Shown here: positions 33,261-42,588 of the stretch, piece after piece
Layout of the letters: each line of letters begins with the position of its first letter
Position numbering within the stretch: position 1 is the first letter of the stretch
Assembly (NCBI RefSeq): GCF_024505165.1
Contig: NZ_JANIBK010000005.1
Coordinates: 1 to 64,000 of the forward strand
DNA length: 64,000 nucleotides
Direction: 5' to 3'
Source: Methylomonas rivi
GTDB lineage: Bacteria; Pseudomonadota; Gammaproteobacteria; Methylococcales; Methylomonadaceae
Made by a program: the position numbers and the translations under genes
Notes under the pieces: generated by a model
What the model was told of the DNA's origin: nothing
Database searches by the model: none
What the model saw: only the letters and a program-made list of their open reading frames with translations

Positions 33261-34612
33261 TTTTGCCGTAAGCCTCTGTCCAGTGTGACCCATACCGCCC
33301 TTTGGCCTTTTTTCTTCAGCAAGGCCGTGATGCAGCCATTGATAGTAGTGCCGACATTGATCAGCCAATACACGATAGGATACCAAATCATCCAGTAGTA
33401 GTGCCGGGCCGAGCCGCCACTTTGTTTCTCGTAAACCGAATCGATACTTAAACTGACGCCGAATTGAATCAAGCATGTCACACATAACAACGTGCTGGTC
33501 CAGTGCGGAGATAAATCCGCCAAGGCTTCCTGAGGTTGCACGCTCAGTATCCAGTCGAGCGGCGTGGCCAGCAACAGAGCGACCACTAAAAATGCCCAGG
33601 ACACGCTGATGCAACATTCCAGATATAGTGGCCACATGCCGCGCGAGCGCCAACGCCACAGCTGGCTAAAATAGCGCAACAGCACCTCCGCGCCGCCTTG
33701 CGCCCAGCGGCTGCGTTGTTTCCATAACCCGCGCAAGGTTTCCGGCATTAACACCCAGCACAAGGCATTGGGCTCAAAACGGATGCGCCAGCCGGCCAGT
33801 TGCATTTTCCAGCTGATGTCGATGTCTTCGGTGACCATATCCGGGCTCCAATAACCGACCTCATGCAAGGCGGTCTTGCGAAATCCCGCAATCACGCCGG
33901 AAATGGTAAAGATATGTCCATAAGCCCGCTGGGCGCGTTTGATCATGCCGACAATGGCGGAAAACTCCCCCACCTGTATCTTGCCCAACAGCGTGGAGCG
34001 GTTGCGGATGCGCGGATTACCGGTGACGGCGCCGACGTAGGGATCGTCCAGAAAATGTTTGACTATCCACGCGGTAGCGTTGGGCGCCAACAAGGCGTCG
34101 CCGTCGATACCGATCAGAATTTCGCTGTTGGCCAATAACGCCGCGGTGCGCAAACCCACGGCTTTACCCTGGTTGCTGACCAGGTTGACTACCCGTAATC
34201 GCGGATGTTGATCGGCCAGTTCGTGCAGGATGTCCAACGTGTTATCGCGGCTGCCGTCGTTGATGGCAATGATTTCGTAGTTTGGGTAGTGTTGCTGCGC
34301 TAAATATTGAATCGTTTCGCGGACGTTTTCGCCTTCGTTATAGCACGGCACCAGTATCGAAACCATGGGGTATTCTTTTAGCAGCGGTAAATCGGATAAC
34401 ACATTGCCGCGATTGCGTTCCCAACGAAAGTAATAAATGATGCCGCCGATCATCCACACATAGGCCATCAATAGAGGATAATAAAATATAAACCTCGACA
34501 GCCATTCTTCCCACATTGTCCACGGCATGTTTTCCAGGCATTCCTGGCTCAAAAACCACCAGTCAATCAGTTTCTGCACCCAGTGTTGGGCAAGTAAATT
34601 ATCCATGGCCAT
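33257..34612 (-). CDS. pgaC: Poly-beta-1,6-N-acetyl-D-glucosamine synthase
   Basis: Membrane-embedded processive GT2 that polymerises UDP-GlcNAc into PNAG and moves it across the inner membrane. Seen in order: N-terminal spans (about 42-62), 'SILVPCYNEGENV', 'AINDGSRDNT', 'IGIDGDALLAPNA' (D-x-D), 'VTEDIDISWKMQ' (ED base) and 'QRSRWAQGGAEV' (Q-x-x-R-W), then three or more C-terminal spans. ATG 34612 overlaps the pgaB stop as TGATG, giving 451 residues. It is translated together with pgaB and pgaD. Confidence 0.95.
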   Translation of the reverse strand: MAMDNLLAQHWVQKLIDWWFLSQECLENMPWTMWEEWLSRFIFYYPLLMAYVWMIGGIIYYFRWERNRGNVLSDLPLLKEYPMVSILVPCYNEGENVRETIQYLAQQHYPNYEIIAINDGSRDNTLDILHELADQHPRLRVVNLVSNQGKAVGLRTAALLANSEILIGIDGDALLAPNATAWIVKHFLDDPYVGAVTGNPRIRNRSTLLGKIQVGEFSAIVGMIKRAQRAYGHIFTISGVIAGFRKTALHEVGYWSPDMVTEDIDISWKMQLAGWRIRFEPNALCWVLMPETLRGLWKQRSRWAQGGAEVLLRYFSQLWRWRSRGMWPLYLECCISVSWAFLVVALLLATPLDWILSVQPQEALADLSPHWTSTLLCVTCLIQFGVSLSIDSVYEKQSGGSARHYYWMIWYPIVYWLINVGTTINGCITALLKKKGQRAVWVTLDRGLRQK

Positions 34613-36525
34613 CAATCCGGATTAGCGACCGGGAAAAATTTTTGTAGTGTTTCCAGTTTGGGATGGTCTTGGAATACATTATCCGGATAGTATCCGATGT
34701 GTTGGGCACCTAACTGTTTTAGTAATTCAACCTGCTCTGTAAACATCGACATCGGAATGTTCTGCTGTTTTTTCCAGTCAACCGCTTGCAGTTCGAATAC
34801 CACTTTGTTCAGGCCGTTTGGTTGTTCGCCGGCTTTCTTGACCAACTCCGTCAGCCATTTTTTGGCATCCTCGGCTTCTTCCATTACGGGCATTGCCTCG
34901 ACGGCGACATAATCATAGTGTTTTAGAAACGTCGGCAACGATTGTGCGTACCATTCTTCGCTATAGGGCTGTAGAAGTGGCAATGCATACATATTGCGCG
35001 CGGTTTTAATGTAGGGCCGGTAAAAGCGCACTCGATCGGTTAGATAGTCGGTGAACTGACCGATATATTCGGATTTATGTTTAGCCCATTGCAAACGCAA
35101 ATCGGCAGAGGCGTGCAGCGTTTCAAAATCGTCCGGCAATCTCCACACGTTATGAGTGACCTCCATGGCGGAAGCGGAAACATCCTCGAAGTCCGACAGG
35201 ATGCCGTCATCATGAAATAGTATGCCGTTAAAATCGCAATGCTTGGCCAGATCTTCATAAATTTCGCCGATATATTGCCGGGCTTCGGGATTGAAGGGTG
35301 ACAGGCGAGTGTAAATATGTCTGGAAAATTGCGGGCTGCCATCGCGCCATTCCTTGACATACCACTTTAAAGGGACATCGGCCTTGTAAGCCATGATGGG
35401 TAGCCAGGCATAGACTTTGACGTTGGCTTTGGTCCGCAGCTGTATTGCCACATGACTGAATAAATCCTTGCGGACCGGCAAATGCCGGTTTGGAAAATAC
35501 AATTCATCCGCGTTGCCGTCGCCATCGGGATCGGCGTATGCTTGCAAATACACAGTGTTGGCCCCGCTGGCTTTGATGCGCTTGATTAAGGCTTTCAAAT
35601 TGGCCTTAATCTGCTCATCTTCCTCGTCATAGATGTAGTCCATATCGACATGAGCCACGCGTAAGGACAAGTCTTTCCTCTGTTTGGTAACGATATCTCC
35701 GAACTGTTCGCCATTCACATCGTCGGTGATCATCAGGCGTTTCATTACGCCTGTATCGGCCAATGTATTACTGCCATCGTTCAAGCCCATGGTTAATGAA
35801 ATACCGGATTGTTTGGCGGCCTCCAGGGCGGTACTGTTATATTCGCCGTATGGCCACACCATCACGCGCGGACGCACGCCCAACAATTGAAACAGGCCTT
35901 CCGAGCTCTTTACCACTTCTTGAAAAATCCGTTTGCGGTAGTCCTCATCCGTTTCATATTCCTCGTATTCGGAACTGTACAATCGGGAAGTGACCGCGCT
36001 GTGATGATCGGAAAAAGGATTCATTATGATGCCGTGATGCATATCGTGCGTGTGGGTGGCAATTTCCACCAACCCACTAGTCACCACTTCCTGAATTTGC
36101 GCTAAGGACATGATGGGCTTGACCTCGTGCGTATGCTGCCCTTCCAGCCAGGAACCCACCACGGCCAGGGTGGCCGGATAATGATATTTCTTCAAAAGCG
36201 GTAGCGCGCGGGTGTAAAAACTCAAATAACCATCATCGAAAGTCAGCATCACGGCCTTGTCGGGCAAGGCTTTTTCGCCCTTCATCGCATCCAGCAAATC
36301 TTGAATGCTGATCACGTGGTAATGATGTTTTTTTAGCCAAGCGAAATGTTGTTCCAGATGTTCTTTATTTACCGCGATACGATCAAAAGGCGGCACTTTT
36401 TCCTCTTCCTCGAGAATATCGTGATAGTTCAACACCAAAAAGCTACTATTTTCAGACGCGGCAAATAACAGGCCGGAAAGCGACAAAAAAATAAACGAGA
36501 TAATTAAACGCACGATACCTGGCAT
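34612..36525 (-). CDS. pgaB: Poly-beta-1,6-N-acetyl-D-glucosamine N-deacetylase
   Basis: Periplasmic two-domain protein of 637 residues that partially deacetylates PNAG before export. The N-terminal CE4 domain has 'VMLTFDDGYLSFYT' (catalytic Asp pair) and 'IATHTHDMHHG' (metal histidines); the C-terminal domain ('YAWLPIMAYKAD', 'GILFHDDGILSDFED') is the glycoside-hydrolase-like half found in Gram-negative PgaB. I start it at ATG 36525, whose product opens with the signal peptide 'MPGIVRLIISFIFLSLSGL' and a cleavage site near 'LFA-ASE'; the longer frame to 36591 would bury the signal peptide. There is no Cys lipobox, unlike E. coli PgaB. 94 bases separate it from the response regulator gene upstream. 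Confidence 0.93.
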   Translation of the reverse strand: MPGIVRLIISFIFLSLSGLLFAASENSSFLVLNYHDILEEEEKVPPFDRIAVNKEHLEQHFAWLKKHHYHVISIQDLLDAMKGEKALPDKAVMLTFDDGYLSFYTRALPLLKKYHYPATLAVVGSWLEGQHTHEVKPIMSLAQIQEVVTSGLVEIATHTHDMHHGIIMNPFSDHHSAVTSRLYSSEYEEYETDEDYRKRIFQEVVKSSEGLFQLLGVRPRVMVWPYGEYNSTALEAAKQSGISLTMGLNDGSNTLADTGVMKRLMITDDVNGEQFGDIVTKQRKDLSLRVAHVDMDYIYDEEDEQIKANLKALIKRIKASGANTVYLQAYADPDGDGNADELYFPNRHLPVRKDLFSHVAIQLRTKANVKVYAWLPIMAYKADVPLKWYVKEWRDGSPQFSRHIYTRLSPFNPEARQYIGEIYEDLAKHCDFNGILFHDDGILSDFEDVSASAMEVTHNVWRLPDDFETLHASADLRLQWAKHKSEYIGQFTDYLTDRVRFYRPYIKTARNMYALPLLQPYSEEWYAQSLPTFLKHYDYVAVEAMPVMEEAEDAKKWLTELVKKAGEQPNGLNKVVFELQAVDWKKQQNIPMSMFTEQVELLKQLGAQHIGYYPDNVFQDHPKLETLQKFFPVANPD

Positions 36526-36619
36526 AATGGATAGATAGATAATTAATAAAAAACACGCTGAATTAACAGCCGATGACTGGACGAGTCCCAAACAGGGCGC
36601 GGCATTTTACTCTAATAGG

Positions 36620-37315
36620 CTAAATTTTAAAGCGGTAGCCCACTCCGGACTCGGTAAGCAAATACCGTGGCTGGGTCGGGTCTTGTTCTAGTTTTTGTCG
36701 CAGCTGGCTCATGTAAATTCGTAGATAATGAGCATTTTCCTGATAGGACGGCCCCCACACTTCTCTGAGTATTTGTTGATGAGTCATGACTTTACCAGCA
36801 TGCTTGACCAATACCGATAGCAAGCGGTATTGAATTGGAGTCAGGCGCACTTCTTGCTGATCGATTCTGACCATTCGATTGAGCAGATCAATCTGTAGAT
36901 TATCGATTTTGAATAACTCGCCCTGGGGGCTTTCCGATGCTCGGTTGGTATGTCTTAGCGCCACACGGATACGCGCCAGCAGCTCGCCAAACCCGAACGG
37001 TTTGGTTAGATAATCATTGGCACCTAAATCTAAGGCGTCGATTTTATGTTGTTCATGATTACGGGCGGATAGTACGATGATAGGCATGCCGGACCAAGCG
37101 CGTACCGACTTAATGACCTCTACGCCGTCCATATCAGGCAAACCTAAATCCAGGATCATGAGATCGGGTTTACGCATGCCGGCCTCGACAATGCCTTGTT
37201 TGCCGGATTCGGCTTCGAAAACAATAAAGTCCTGCCTACTCAAGCTGGTGTGCAGAAATTTACGGATAGCCGGGTCATCTTCGATGATGATAATGATGGG
37301 GTCATTTTTCGACAT
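36620..37315 (-). CDS. KdpE-like response regulator (OmpR family)
   Basis: A 231-residue response regulator. The receiver domain has the acidic pair 'IIEDDPAI', the phospho-acceptor Asp in 'DLMILDLGLPDMDG', the 'IIVLSARN' switch Thr/Ser position and the 'DYLTKPFGFGEL' lysine. The C-terminal winged helix 'VRLTPIQYRLLSVLVKHAG' with 'HYLRIYMSQLRQKLE' is of the OmpR/PhoB type and closest to KdpE by pattern ('IIEDDPAIRKFL'). It begins 8 bases after the sensor kinase gene and forms a pair with it. No kdpFABC genes are present in the window, so its targets are unknown. Confidence 0.88.
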   Translation of the reverse strand: MSKNDPIIIIIEDDPAIRKFLHTSLSRQDFIVFEAESGKQGIVEAGMRKPDLMILDLGLPDMDGVEVIKSVRAWSGMPIIVLSARNHEQHKIDALDLGANDYLTKPFGFGELLARIRVALRHTNRASESPQGELFKIDNLQIDLLNRMVRIDQQEVRLTPIQYRLLSVLVKHAGKVMTHQQILREVWGPSYQENAHYLRIYMSQLRQKLEQDPTQPRYLLTESGVGYRFKI

Positions 37316-37323
37316 ATGCCAGC

Positions 37324-38913
37324 CTACTCGTCTTCCTGGGCCAATACAGGTGGCGTTCGATCCAACGGCAGCACCATTTCAAATATTGCCCCGCCTTCAC
37401 GGCGATTGCTGGCGCTGATGTGTCCGCCATGGGCCTCTACAATGGCGCGGCATATCGCCAATCCCAAGCCCACGCCGCTTTGCGCGGCTTCGTTACGGGT
37501 TTGATAAAACTTTTCAAACAGTTTTTCTTCAAGCCCTTCGGGGATTCCTTTGCCGTGGTCGGCCACCGAAATCCTGGCTGTTTGCATGGATATGTCGACG
37601 GTAATCTCCAATCCGCTGTTTTGGGGGGTATAACGGATCGCATTTTCTACTAAGTTGATCAAGACCTGCTCAATCATTACGGCATCGACATAAAGCATGG
37701 GGATGCCTGATGGCATCAAGACTTTAACCGAACGCGTTTGCAGGTATTTGTGCTGGCGGGTCAAGACTGAGCCGATGATTTCCTCGACGGGATACCATTG
37801 CTTGTTGAGATCAATTTTGCCGGCATCCAGGCGCGCCATATCCAATAAATTGTTGATCAATAACGCCATGCGTTCAGCTTCATCGACGATGGCGCGGCTT
37901 AAATCGAGACGGTCGGAAGCTTGTAAATTACTTTTGTCATCGGCCAAGGCGCTGGCCGAACCGATGATGGTGGACAACGGGGTACGCAAGTCATGCGAAA
38001 TGGCGCTGAGCAGTGAATTTCTTAACCGTTCGGCTTCAATCTGGATCTGTGTCGATTTGGCTTGTTCGGCAAAGCGTAACCGCGATAGTGCCTGGGCAAG
38101 TTGCCGTAATAGGGTTTCCAGCAATTGTTGCTGCTCCGGCAGGTTAATACGCCCAGCGTCGCTCGGTAACAGGGCCAACACCCCCATAATCTTGTCTTCA
38201 TCATGCAGCGGAAAATATAACATATGATTGTGGCTGTCTTGGCCCGTCAAGGTGTCGTTATCCAACGCCCATTGCGCCAGCGTTAAATCGACAGCGCGCA
38301 AGGACTCCGGTAGGTCAGGCGCTTTGGGGTAATGCAAATTGCCGGCGTCATCGGCAAACAAAATTACTGTACGGCTGTTAAATTCGCGGGATAAATGTCT
38401 GACGGCCGTGCAGACAATGTCCTGCTCGGTTTGACAGCTGCCTAGTTCCTTGCTCATGGCATACAAGGCCGTGGCCATGCGTTCTCGATAGGCCGCAATC
38501 ATGGCCTGCGATTTGACATTAATCATTAGATTACTGATCACAATCGCGACCACCAGCATCGCCAGCAAGGTAATCAAATACTGACTATTGGCCGGGGATA
38601 AACTCAAGTAAGGCGCAACGAAAAACAGATCGAAAGTCCCTACGCCCAGCAGAGAAGCCACAATCGATGGCCCCCGGCCAAACCGCATGGCAATAAATAC
38701 CACGCCCAACAAAAACACCATCACTAAGTTGGATAAATCCAGTCGCTCATACAAAACATGGCCAATTAAGGTATTGATGACGGTTATTAAAACCGCCCAA
38801 ATATAGCCGGCCCAGCCATGGTAAGCATTCGATCGGACTTGCACGTTAAGCCAATCAGGTTGTTGTCCTTTAGCTTTAAAAGTATTGGTGCGTGGATTGG
38901 CTCCGGGATTCAC
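37324..38913 (-). CDS. KdpD-like sensor histidine kinase without the N-terminal KdpD/Usp domains
   Basis: A 529-residue membrane histidine kinase. Four predicted spans (DUF4118 domain, 'WAVLITVINTLIG' to 'VVAIVISNLM') are followed by a GAF domain, a HisKA segment 'LLSAISHDLRTPLSTIIG' with the phospho-accepting His, and an HATPase domain with 'LINLVENAIRYTP' (N box), 'VADHGKGIP' (G1) and 'GVGLGLAICRAIVEAHGG' (G2). E. coli KdpD is 894 residues and carries about 370 residues of KdpD and Usp domains before the spans; those are absent. The start is a GTG at 38913 with no clear Shine-Dalgarno. The lack of the cytosolic domains suggests a signal different from that of classical KdpD. Confidence 0.88.
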   Translation of the reverse strand: MNPGANPRTNTFKAKGQQPDWLNVQVRSNAYHGWAGYIWAVLITVINTLIGHVLYERLDLSNLVMVFLLGVVFIAMRFGRGPSIVASLLGVGTFDLFFVAPYLSLSPANSQYLITLLAMLVVAIVISNLMINVKSQAMIAAYRERMATALYAMSKELGSCQTEQDIVCTAVRHLSREFNSRTVILFADDAGNLHYPKAPDLPESLRAVDLTLAQWALDNDTLTGQDSHNHMLYFPLHDEDKIMGVLALLPSDAGRINLPEQQQLLETLLRQLAQALSRLRFAEQAKSTQIQIEAERLRNSLLSAISHDLRTPLSTIIGSASALADDKSNLQASDRLDLSRAIVDEAERMALLINNLLDMARLDAGKIDLNKQWYPVEEIIGSVLTRQHKYLQTRSVKVLMPSGIPMLYVDAVMIEQVLINLVENAIRYTPQNSGLEITVDISMQTARISVADHGKGIPEGLEEKLFEKFYQTRNEAAQSGVGLGLAICRAIVEAHGGHISASNRREGGAIFEMVLPLDRTPPVLAQEDE

Positions 38914-39212
38914 AAATTTATATTGGGCAGGAAGTGTTTATAGGCAGCAAATTAACATGTAAAGCGCTTTTATAACCGGCGAATTCTAAGCCACGATTTC
39001 TGGTAAGCCTATGGTGTGTGAAAATTTTTATATTTTTTTTACAGTTAGATGTGCTTTTTTTACAAAATTTTTAGATGCGTTTTTCTAAGATGCCTTCACA
39101 GCGCCTGTGTCGTGGAAATCCCGCCGTGGTTTTATCCAGTTTTTGTCTAAAGCAATAGCCGGGACTTTGATTGGGTCGTCCGCTTTTTTGAAAGGTTAAC
39201 ATCCCATCGTTC
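38914..39212. other. Divergent intergenic region between the sensor kinase and nhaD
   Basis: A 299-base AT-rich gap (several runs of T and A at about 39027-39085) between two divergently read genes. It must hold promoters for both sides, but I see no convincing -35/-10 pair, operator palindrome or hairpin. No coding frame is evident. Confidence 0.5.
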
Positions 39213-40658
39213 ATGAAAACTACGCACATGAAATTCGTGCTCATACTGTTGTTTTGCTTTTTGCCTAGCCTCGTTTTGGGGGCGCCGGATGGTACTACGG
39301 CACAATATTTGGATTTAACGACACATTGGGTCGGTTACGCGGCGGTCGGTATTTTCGTAGTGGCTTATGTGCTGGCGATGATTGAGGAAGTCATCGAGTT
39401 GAACAAATCCAAACCCATGGTGTTGGCAGCCAGTTTGATTTGGGTGCTAATTGCCGCGGTGTATGTATCGGGCGGCTTGGACAAACAGGCAGGAATTGCC
39501 TTTCGCTCTGCTTTGGAAGGGTATGCCGAACTATTTTTATTCATTATGGTGTCCATGGCCTATTTGAATGCCATGGAAGACCGCGGAGTGTTTGACAATT
39601 TGCGGGGCTGGTTGCTCAGCAGAGGCTTTAGCTATCGCAAACTATTCTGGATTACCGGCGCCATGTCCTTTGCCTTGTCGTCCATTTGTAACAATTTGAC
39701 CACCGCATTGCTGATGGGGGCGGTCGTTTTTGCCATGGGTAAGGATAGTCGCCAATTTCTTAGTATTGCTTGTATCAATATCGTAGTGGCCGCCAATGCA
39801 GGCGGCTCCTTTAGCCCATTCGGCGACATTACCACTTTGTTGGTGTGGCAAAGCGGCGTGGTGCCCTTTGCCGATTTTTACGCCTTGTTTATTCCTGCGG
39901 TGATCAATTTTGTGGTGCCTGCCAGCATTATGCATTTCTGGGTTCCCAAACAGCAACCCGCCGCTATTGGCAAAGCGCCGGTGGTAAAGCGGGGTGCCTT
40001 GGCCATGGTGATACTGTTTTTATTGACTATCATCACCGCGGTTTGTTTTGAAAACTTTTTGGAGTTGCCGCCCGCGGCCGGTATGTTGGCCGGTCTGGCC
40101 TATTTAAAGTTTCTGGGGTTTTATCTGCAAAAAACCGAACCCAAATTCGAAAAGAGCCAGTTTGAACATGTTTACAAATTATTCGATGTCGAACTCCCGG
40201 AAATCAATAAAGATCACAAATTTGACGTATTCAAAAGCGTCGCGGATTTAGAGTGGGACACCTTGCTGTTTTTCTACGGTGTCATGGTCAGCGTGGGCGG
40301 CCTGAGTTTTATTGGTTATTTGACGCTCATATCCAATGTTTTATATGTGGGCATGGATCCCACTATTGCCAACATCCTGGTGGGTATTTTATCGGCCTTT
40401 ATCGACAACGGCACCATCATGTTCGCTGTATTGACCATGCACCCGGATATATCCCAGGGGCAATGGTTGTTGGTAACGCTGACTGCCGGGGTGGGCGGTA
40501 GTTTATTGGCGATCGGTTCCGCGGCTGGCGTGGGTTTGATGGGACAAATGAAAGGTTCTTACTCCTTTGGGGTTCATTTGAAATGGATGCCTGCGATATT
40601 GTTGGGGTTTGCCGCCAGCATTGCCGCGCATTTTGTATTGAATGGCCGTTACTTTTAG
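39213..40658 (+). CDS. nhaD: Sodium:proton antiporter, NhaD type
   Basis: A 481-residue inner-membrane antiporter of the ion-transporter (IT) superfamily exchanging Na+ or Li+ for H+. The first 23 residues form a signal-like hydrophobic segment ('[17 protein letters not shown]'), followed by about a dozen spans. Family motifs include '[16 protein letters not shown]', '[17 protein letters not shown]' (the N-N-L-T-T motif), '[18 protein letters not shown]' and '[14 protein letters not shown]', each in a re-entrant loop of the transporter. It is read away from the KdpDE-like pair, with which it might share regulation. A strong hybrid with tatA downstream is unlikely: 17 bases separate them and tatA has its own RBS. 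Confidence 0.93.
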   Translation: MKTTHMKFVLILLFCFLPSLVLGAPDGTTAQYLDLTTHWVGYAAVGIFVVAYVLAMIEEVIELNKSKPMVLAASLIWVLIAAVYVSGGLDKQAGIAFRSALEGYAELFLFIMVSMAYLNAMEDRGVFDNLRGWLLSRGFSYRKLFWITGAMSFALSSICNNLTTALLMGAVVFAMGKDSRQFLSIACINIVVAANAGGSFSPFGDITTLLVWQSGVVPFADFYALFIPAVINFVVPASIMHFWVPKQQPAAIGKAPVVKRGALAMVILFLLTIITAVCFENFLELPPAAGMLAGLAYLKFLGFYLQKTEPKFEKSQFEHVYKLFDVELPEINKDHKFDVFKSVADLEWDTLLFFYGVMVSVGGLSFIGYLTLISNVLYVGMDPTIANILVGILSAFIDNGTIMFAVLTMHPDISQGQWLLVTLTAGVGGSLLAIGSAAGVGLMGQMKGSYSFGVHLKWMPAILLGFAASIAAHFVLNGRYF

Positions 40659-40675
40659 TTGGGGAGGAGATTGAT

Positions 40676-40864
40676 ATGGGTTTTAGTATCCCGCATTTAC
40701 TGGTGGTATTGGTCATTGTCTTAGTGGTATTCGGCACCAAGCGTTTAAAAAACCTGGGCGAAGATTTGGGCGGCGCTATCAACGGGTTTCGAAAAGCCAT
40801 CAAGGATGGCGGTAAATCGCAAACGCCCGCCAATAATGATGAGGACATTGAGCAAAAGCACTGA
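40676..40864 (+). CDS. tatA: Twin-arginine translocase subunit TatA/TatE
   Basis: A 62-residue TatA-family protein. The N-terminal span '[20 protein letters not shown]' ends in the conserved F-G-x-x-R/K-L hinge, followed by the amphipathic helix '[16 protein letters not shown]' and a polar acidic tail. ATG 40676 has an excellent ribosome-binding site (GGGGAGGAGA, 40661-40670). tatB and tatC are not adjacent, so it may be a second TatA (TatE-like), or the other genes lie elsewhere. The Tat-signal protein at 15.0 kb would depend on such a translocase. Confidence 0.9.
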   Translation: MGFSIPHLLVVLVIVLVVFGTKRLKNLGEDLGGAINGFRKAIKDGGKSQTPANNDEDIEQKH

Positions 40865-40887
40865 TTCATGGGTTTTATTTAACCTAT

Positions 40888-40909
40888 CCAGGTTAGTCAT
40901 GTAACCTGG
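40888..40909 (+). terminator. Hairpin after tatA
   Basis: CCAGGTTA (40888-40895) and TAACCTGG (40902-40909) form a perfect 8-base stem with a 6-base loop, 23 bases after the tatA stop and 28 before dedA. It is followed by GGGCCC rather than T-residues, so termination would be partial at best. Confidence 0.35.
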
Positions 40910-40937
40910 GGGCCCTCAAATTATTCACGCGTACAAT

Positions 40938-41519
40938 ATGGATTTACATCAACTGATCATCGATTACGGTTACTGGGCTTTATTGATTGGCACTTTTTTA
41001 GAGGGTGAAACGATTTTAGTGATTGCCGGCTTTTTGGCTTATAGCGGATATTTTCAGCTGCCATGGGTCATACTGACGGCCTTTGCGGGTACCTTTGCGG
41101 GCGACCAGAGTTTTTTCTACTTGGGTCGTTACAAAGGCATCGCATTTTTAGAAAAACGCCCTTTATGGCACAGTAAAACCGACAAGGTTTTCGATTTGTT
41201 GCATAGGCATCAAATTAAAGTGGTGTTGGGCTTTCGGTTTCTCTATGGGGTTAGGAATGTGACCCCGTTTGTGATTGGCGCCAGCCGCATGCATCCAGGT
41301 AAATTTTTTTTGTTAAATGGCTTAGGGGCGGGGATTTGGGCTTTTGCAGTCGGTTATCTGGGTTTTTCGTTCGGAGATATGGCCGAAGCGATATTAGGTG
41401 AAATCAAGCACTACGAGACGCACTTTTTACTCGGATTGATCGCCATTGGTGGCCTGATGTTTTGGCGCTCCATGCATTTGGCCAAACGTGCCCGTGAAAA
41501 TGCCGGCAATGCGCCGTAA
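40938..41519 (+). CDS. DedA family membrane protein
   Basis: A 193-residue polytopic inner-membrane protein of the DedA/VTT superfamily, thought to act as proton-coupled lipid scramblases or transporters (undecaprenyl phosphate or phosphatidylethanolamine). Family motifs: 'LLIGTFLEGETILVIAGF' with the acidic residues of the first re-entrant loop, 'GTFAGDQSFFYLGR', 'FRFLYGVRNVTPFVIGAS' with the essential arginines and the F-R-x-x-x-G-x-R core, and 'GAGIWAFAVGYLG'. Length is typical. It may support recycling of the undecaprenyl carrier used by the EPS systems, which is inference. Confidence 0.9.
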   Translation: MDLHQLIIDYGYWALLIGTFLEGETILVIAGFLAYSGYFQLPWVILTAFAGTFAGDQSFFYLGRYKGIAFLEKRPLWHSKTDKVFDLLHRHQIKVVLGFRFLYGVRNVTPFVIGASRMHPGKFFLLNGLGAGIWAFAVGYLGFSFGDMAEAILGEIKHYETHFLLGLIAIGGLMFWRSMHLAKRARENAGNAP

Positions 41520-41573
41520 TAATTGTTTCGGTGAAACGAATAGCTGATAAAAGATGGCGAGTTTTCCGAACCT

Positions 41574-42500
41574 ATGATTGAAACCAACAAAGCTAAATTA
41601 AACCGGCGTCTGGCTTTTCGCATTTACCAGCGTGCCAATCTTTTCTATCACAAGATTGACCGTAACCTAAGCATCCAAAACTCGCCGGATAGGGAGCCTG
41701 TTGCCTTAATTACGCGTGCTTCCCAAAGGCAAACCGAAATCGGCGGAATAAGCGATGACCCGTCATTCGAAGCCATGCTGCCGGCCTCGGAAAGCTTGGA
41801 AAACGATACCTTGAATGTCAACATCAGCGCTGGCGGTATAGCGTTTACGTGTAAGGAAAAACTGCAAGCGGGTGATTATTTGCAAGCGCGCATATTGCTG
41901 TTGAGCAATATGACTAAAATCACAACCTGTTGCAAAGTGGTTTTCTGTAAGTCCAGCAATCCTTACGAGAACGACCGTTATCCCTATTTAATTGGTGCCC
42001 GTTTTGTGAATTTGGCGGCCGCCGACCAGGATTTATTGAATAGTTATCTTGAAAAATGCAGAAAACAGCAATTTGTCTTGAACGGCTTACTGTTATTGGC
42101 GATTATTGCTTTTTTGGCTATGCCGGATCAGGCTTGGGATTTGACATTAGCGCTGGGGCATTATCTGCTGGAAGGGACTTTACATTTGCTGCATGTGTTA
42201 TTTGAGTACCTTGAGTTCGCTCTGGATCACGTTGTAGAACATCTATTTCACACCGGGTTACATCAAACCCAAGTCATTGTATTTTATATCCTGCTTGTAT
42301 TTGCATCAGCAGGGCTTTACTGGCTGTGGCGTATTGTTCCGCCCGCCTGTCGGCGCTTTTTCCAAACTTTATGCGGATATTACTCGCGAAAAAGGGCCAG
42401 CTTGCTTTATTCCTGGGGTGAGCAAACCTTGGGGGCCAAAATCGGTATTCTCCTGCTGGGTATCGTCTTGACAGTTTGTTATGGCTACTTTGGTATTTAA
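41574..42500 (+). CDS. PilZ domain protein with C-terminal membrane segments
   Basis: A 308-residue protein. The N-terminal half holds a PilZ-type beta barrel: 'RASQRQTEIGG' could provide basic ligand contacts, and 'LNVNISAGGIAFTCKE' matches the N-x-S-x-x-G motif. From about residue 167 onward come three hydrophobic segments ('FVLNGLLLLAIIAFLAM', 'VIVFYILLVFASAGLYW', 'IGILLLGIVLTVCYGYF'), separated by a helical region rich in His and Leu. A membrane-anchored cyclic-di-GMP receptor is the simplest reading. No partner can be assigned; trkH follows after 88 bases, motAB 1.8 kb further. Confidence 0.78.
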   Translation: MIETNKAKLNRRLAFRIYQRANLFYHKIDRNLSIQNSPDREPVALITRASQRQTEIGGISDDPSFEAMLPASESLENDTLNVNISAGGIAFTCKEKLQAGDYLQARILLLSNMTKITTCCKVVFCKSSNPYENDRYPYLIGARFVNLAAADQDLLNSYLEKCRKQQFVLNGLLLLAIIAFLAMPDQAWDLTLALGHYLLEGTLHLLHVLFEYLEFALDHVVEHLFHTGLHQTQVIVFYILLVFASAGLYWLWRIVPPACRRFFQTLCGYYSRKRASLLYSWGEQTLGAKIGILLLGIVLTVCYGYFGI

Positions 42501-42588
42501 GTATGCCATTCGCATGTCTTTCCGCATGGCTATTGACTTTCCATGACTTCTCATGACGTTGATAATCTTTTTCGGAGTTTAATCCGTC

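Noticed and set aside
33261-33659. Upstream extension of the pgaD frame
   Set aside because: It is the pgaC coding region read in another frame; ATG 33260 with the ATGA overlap gives the correct PgaD length.
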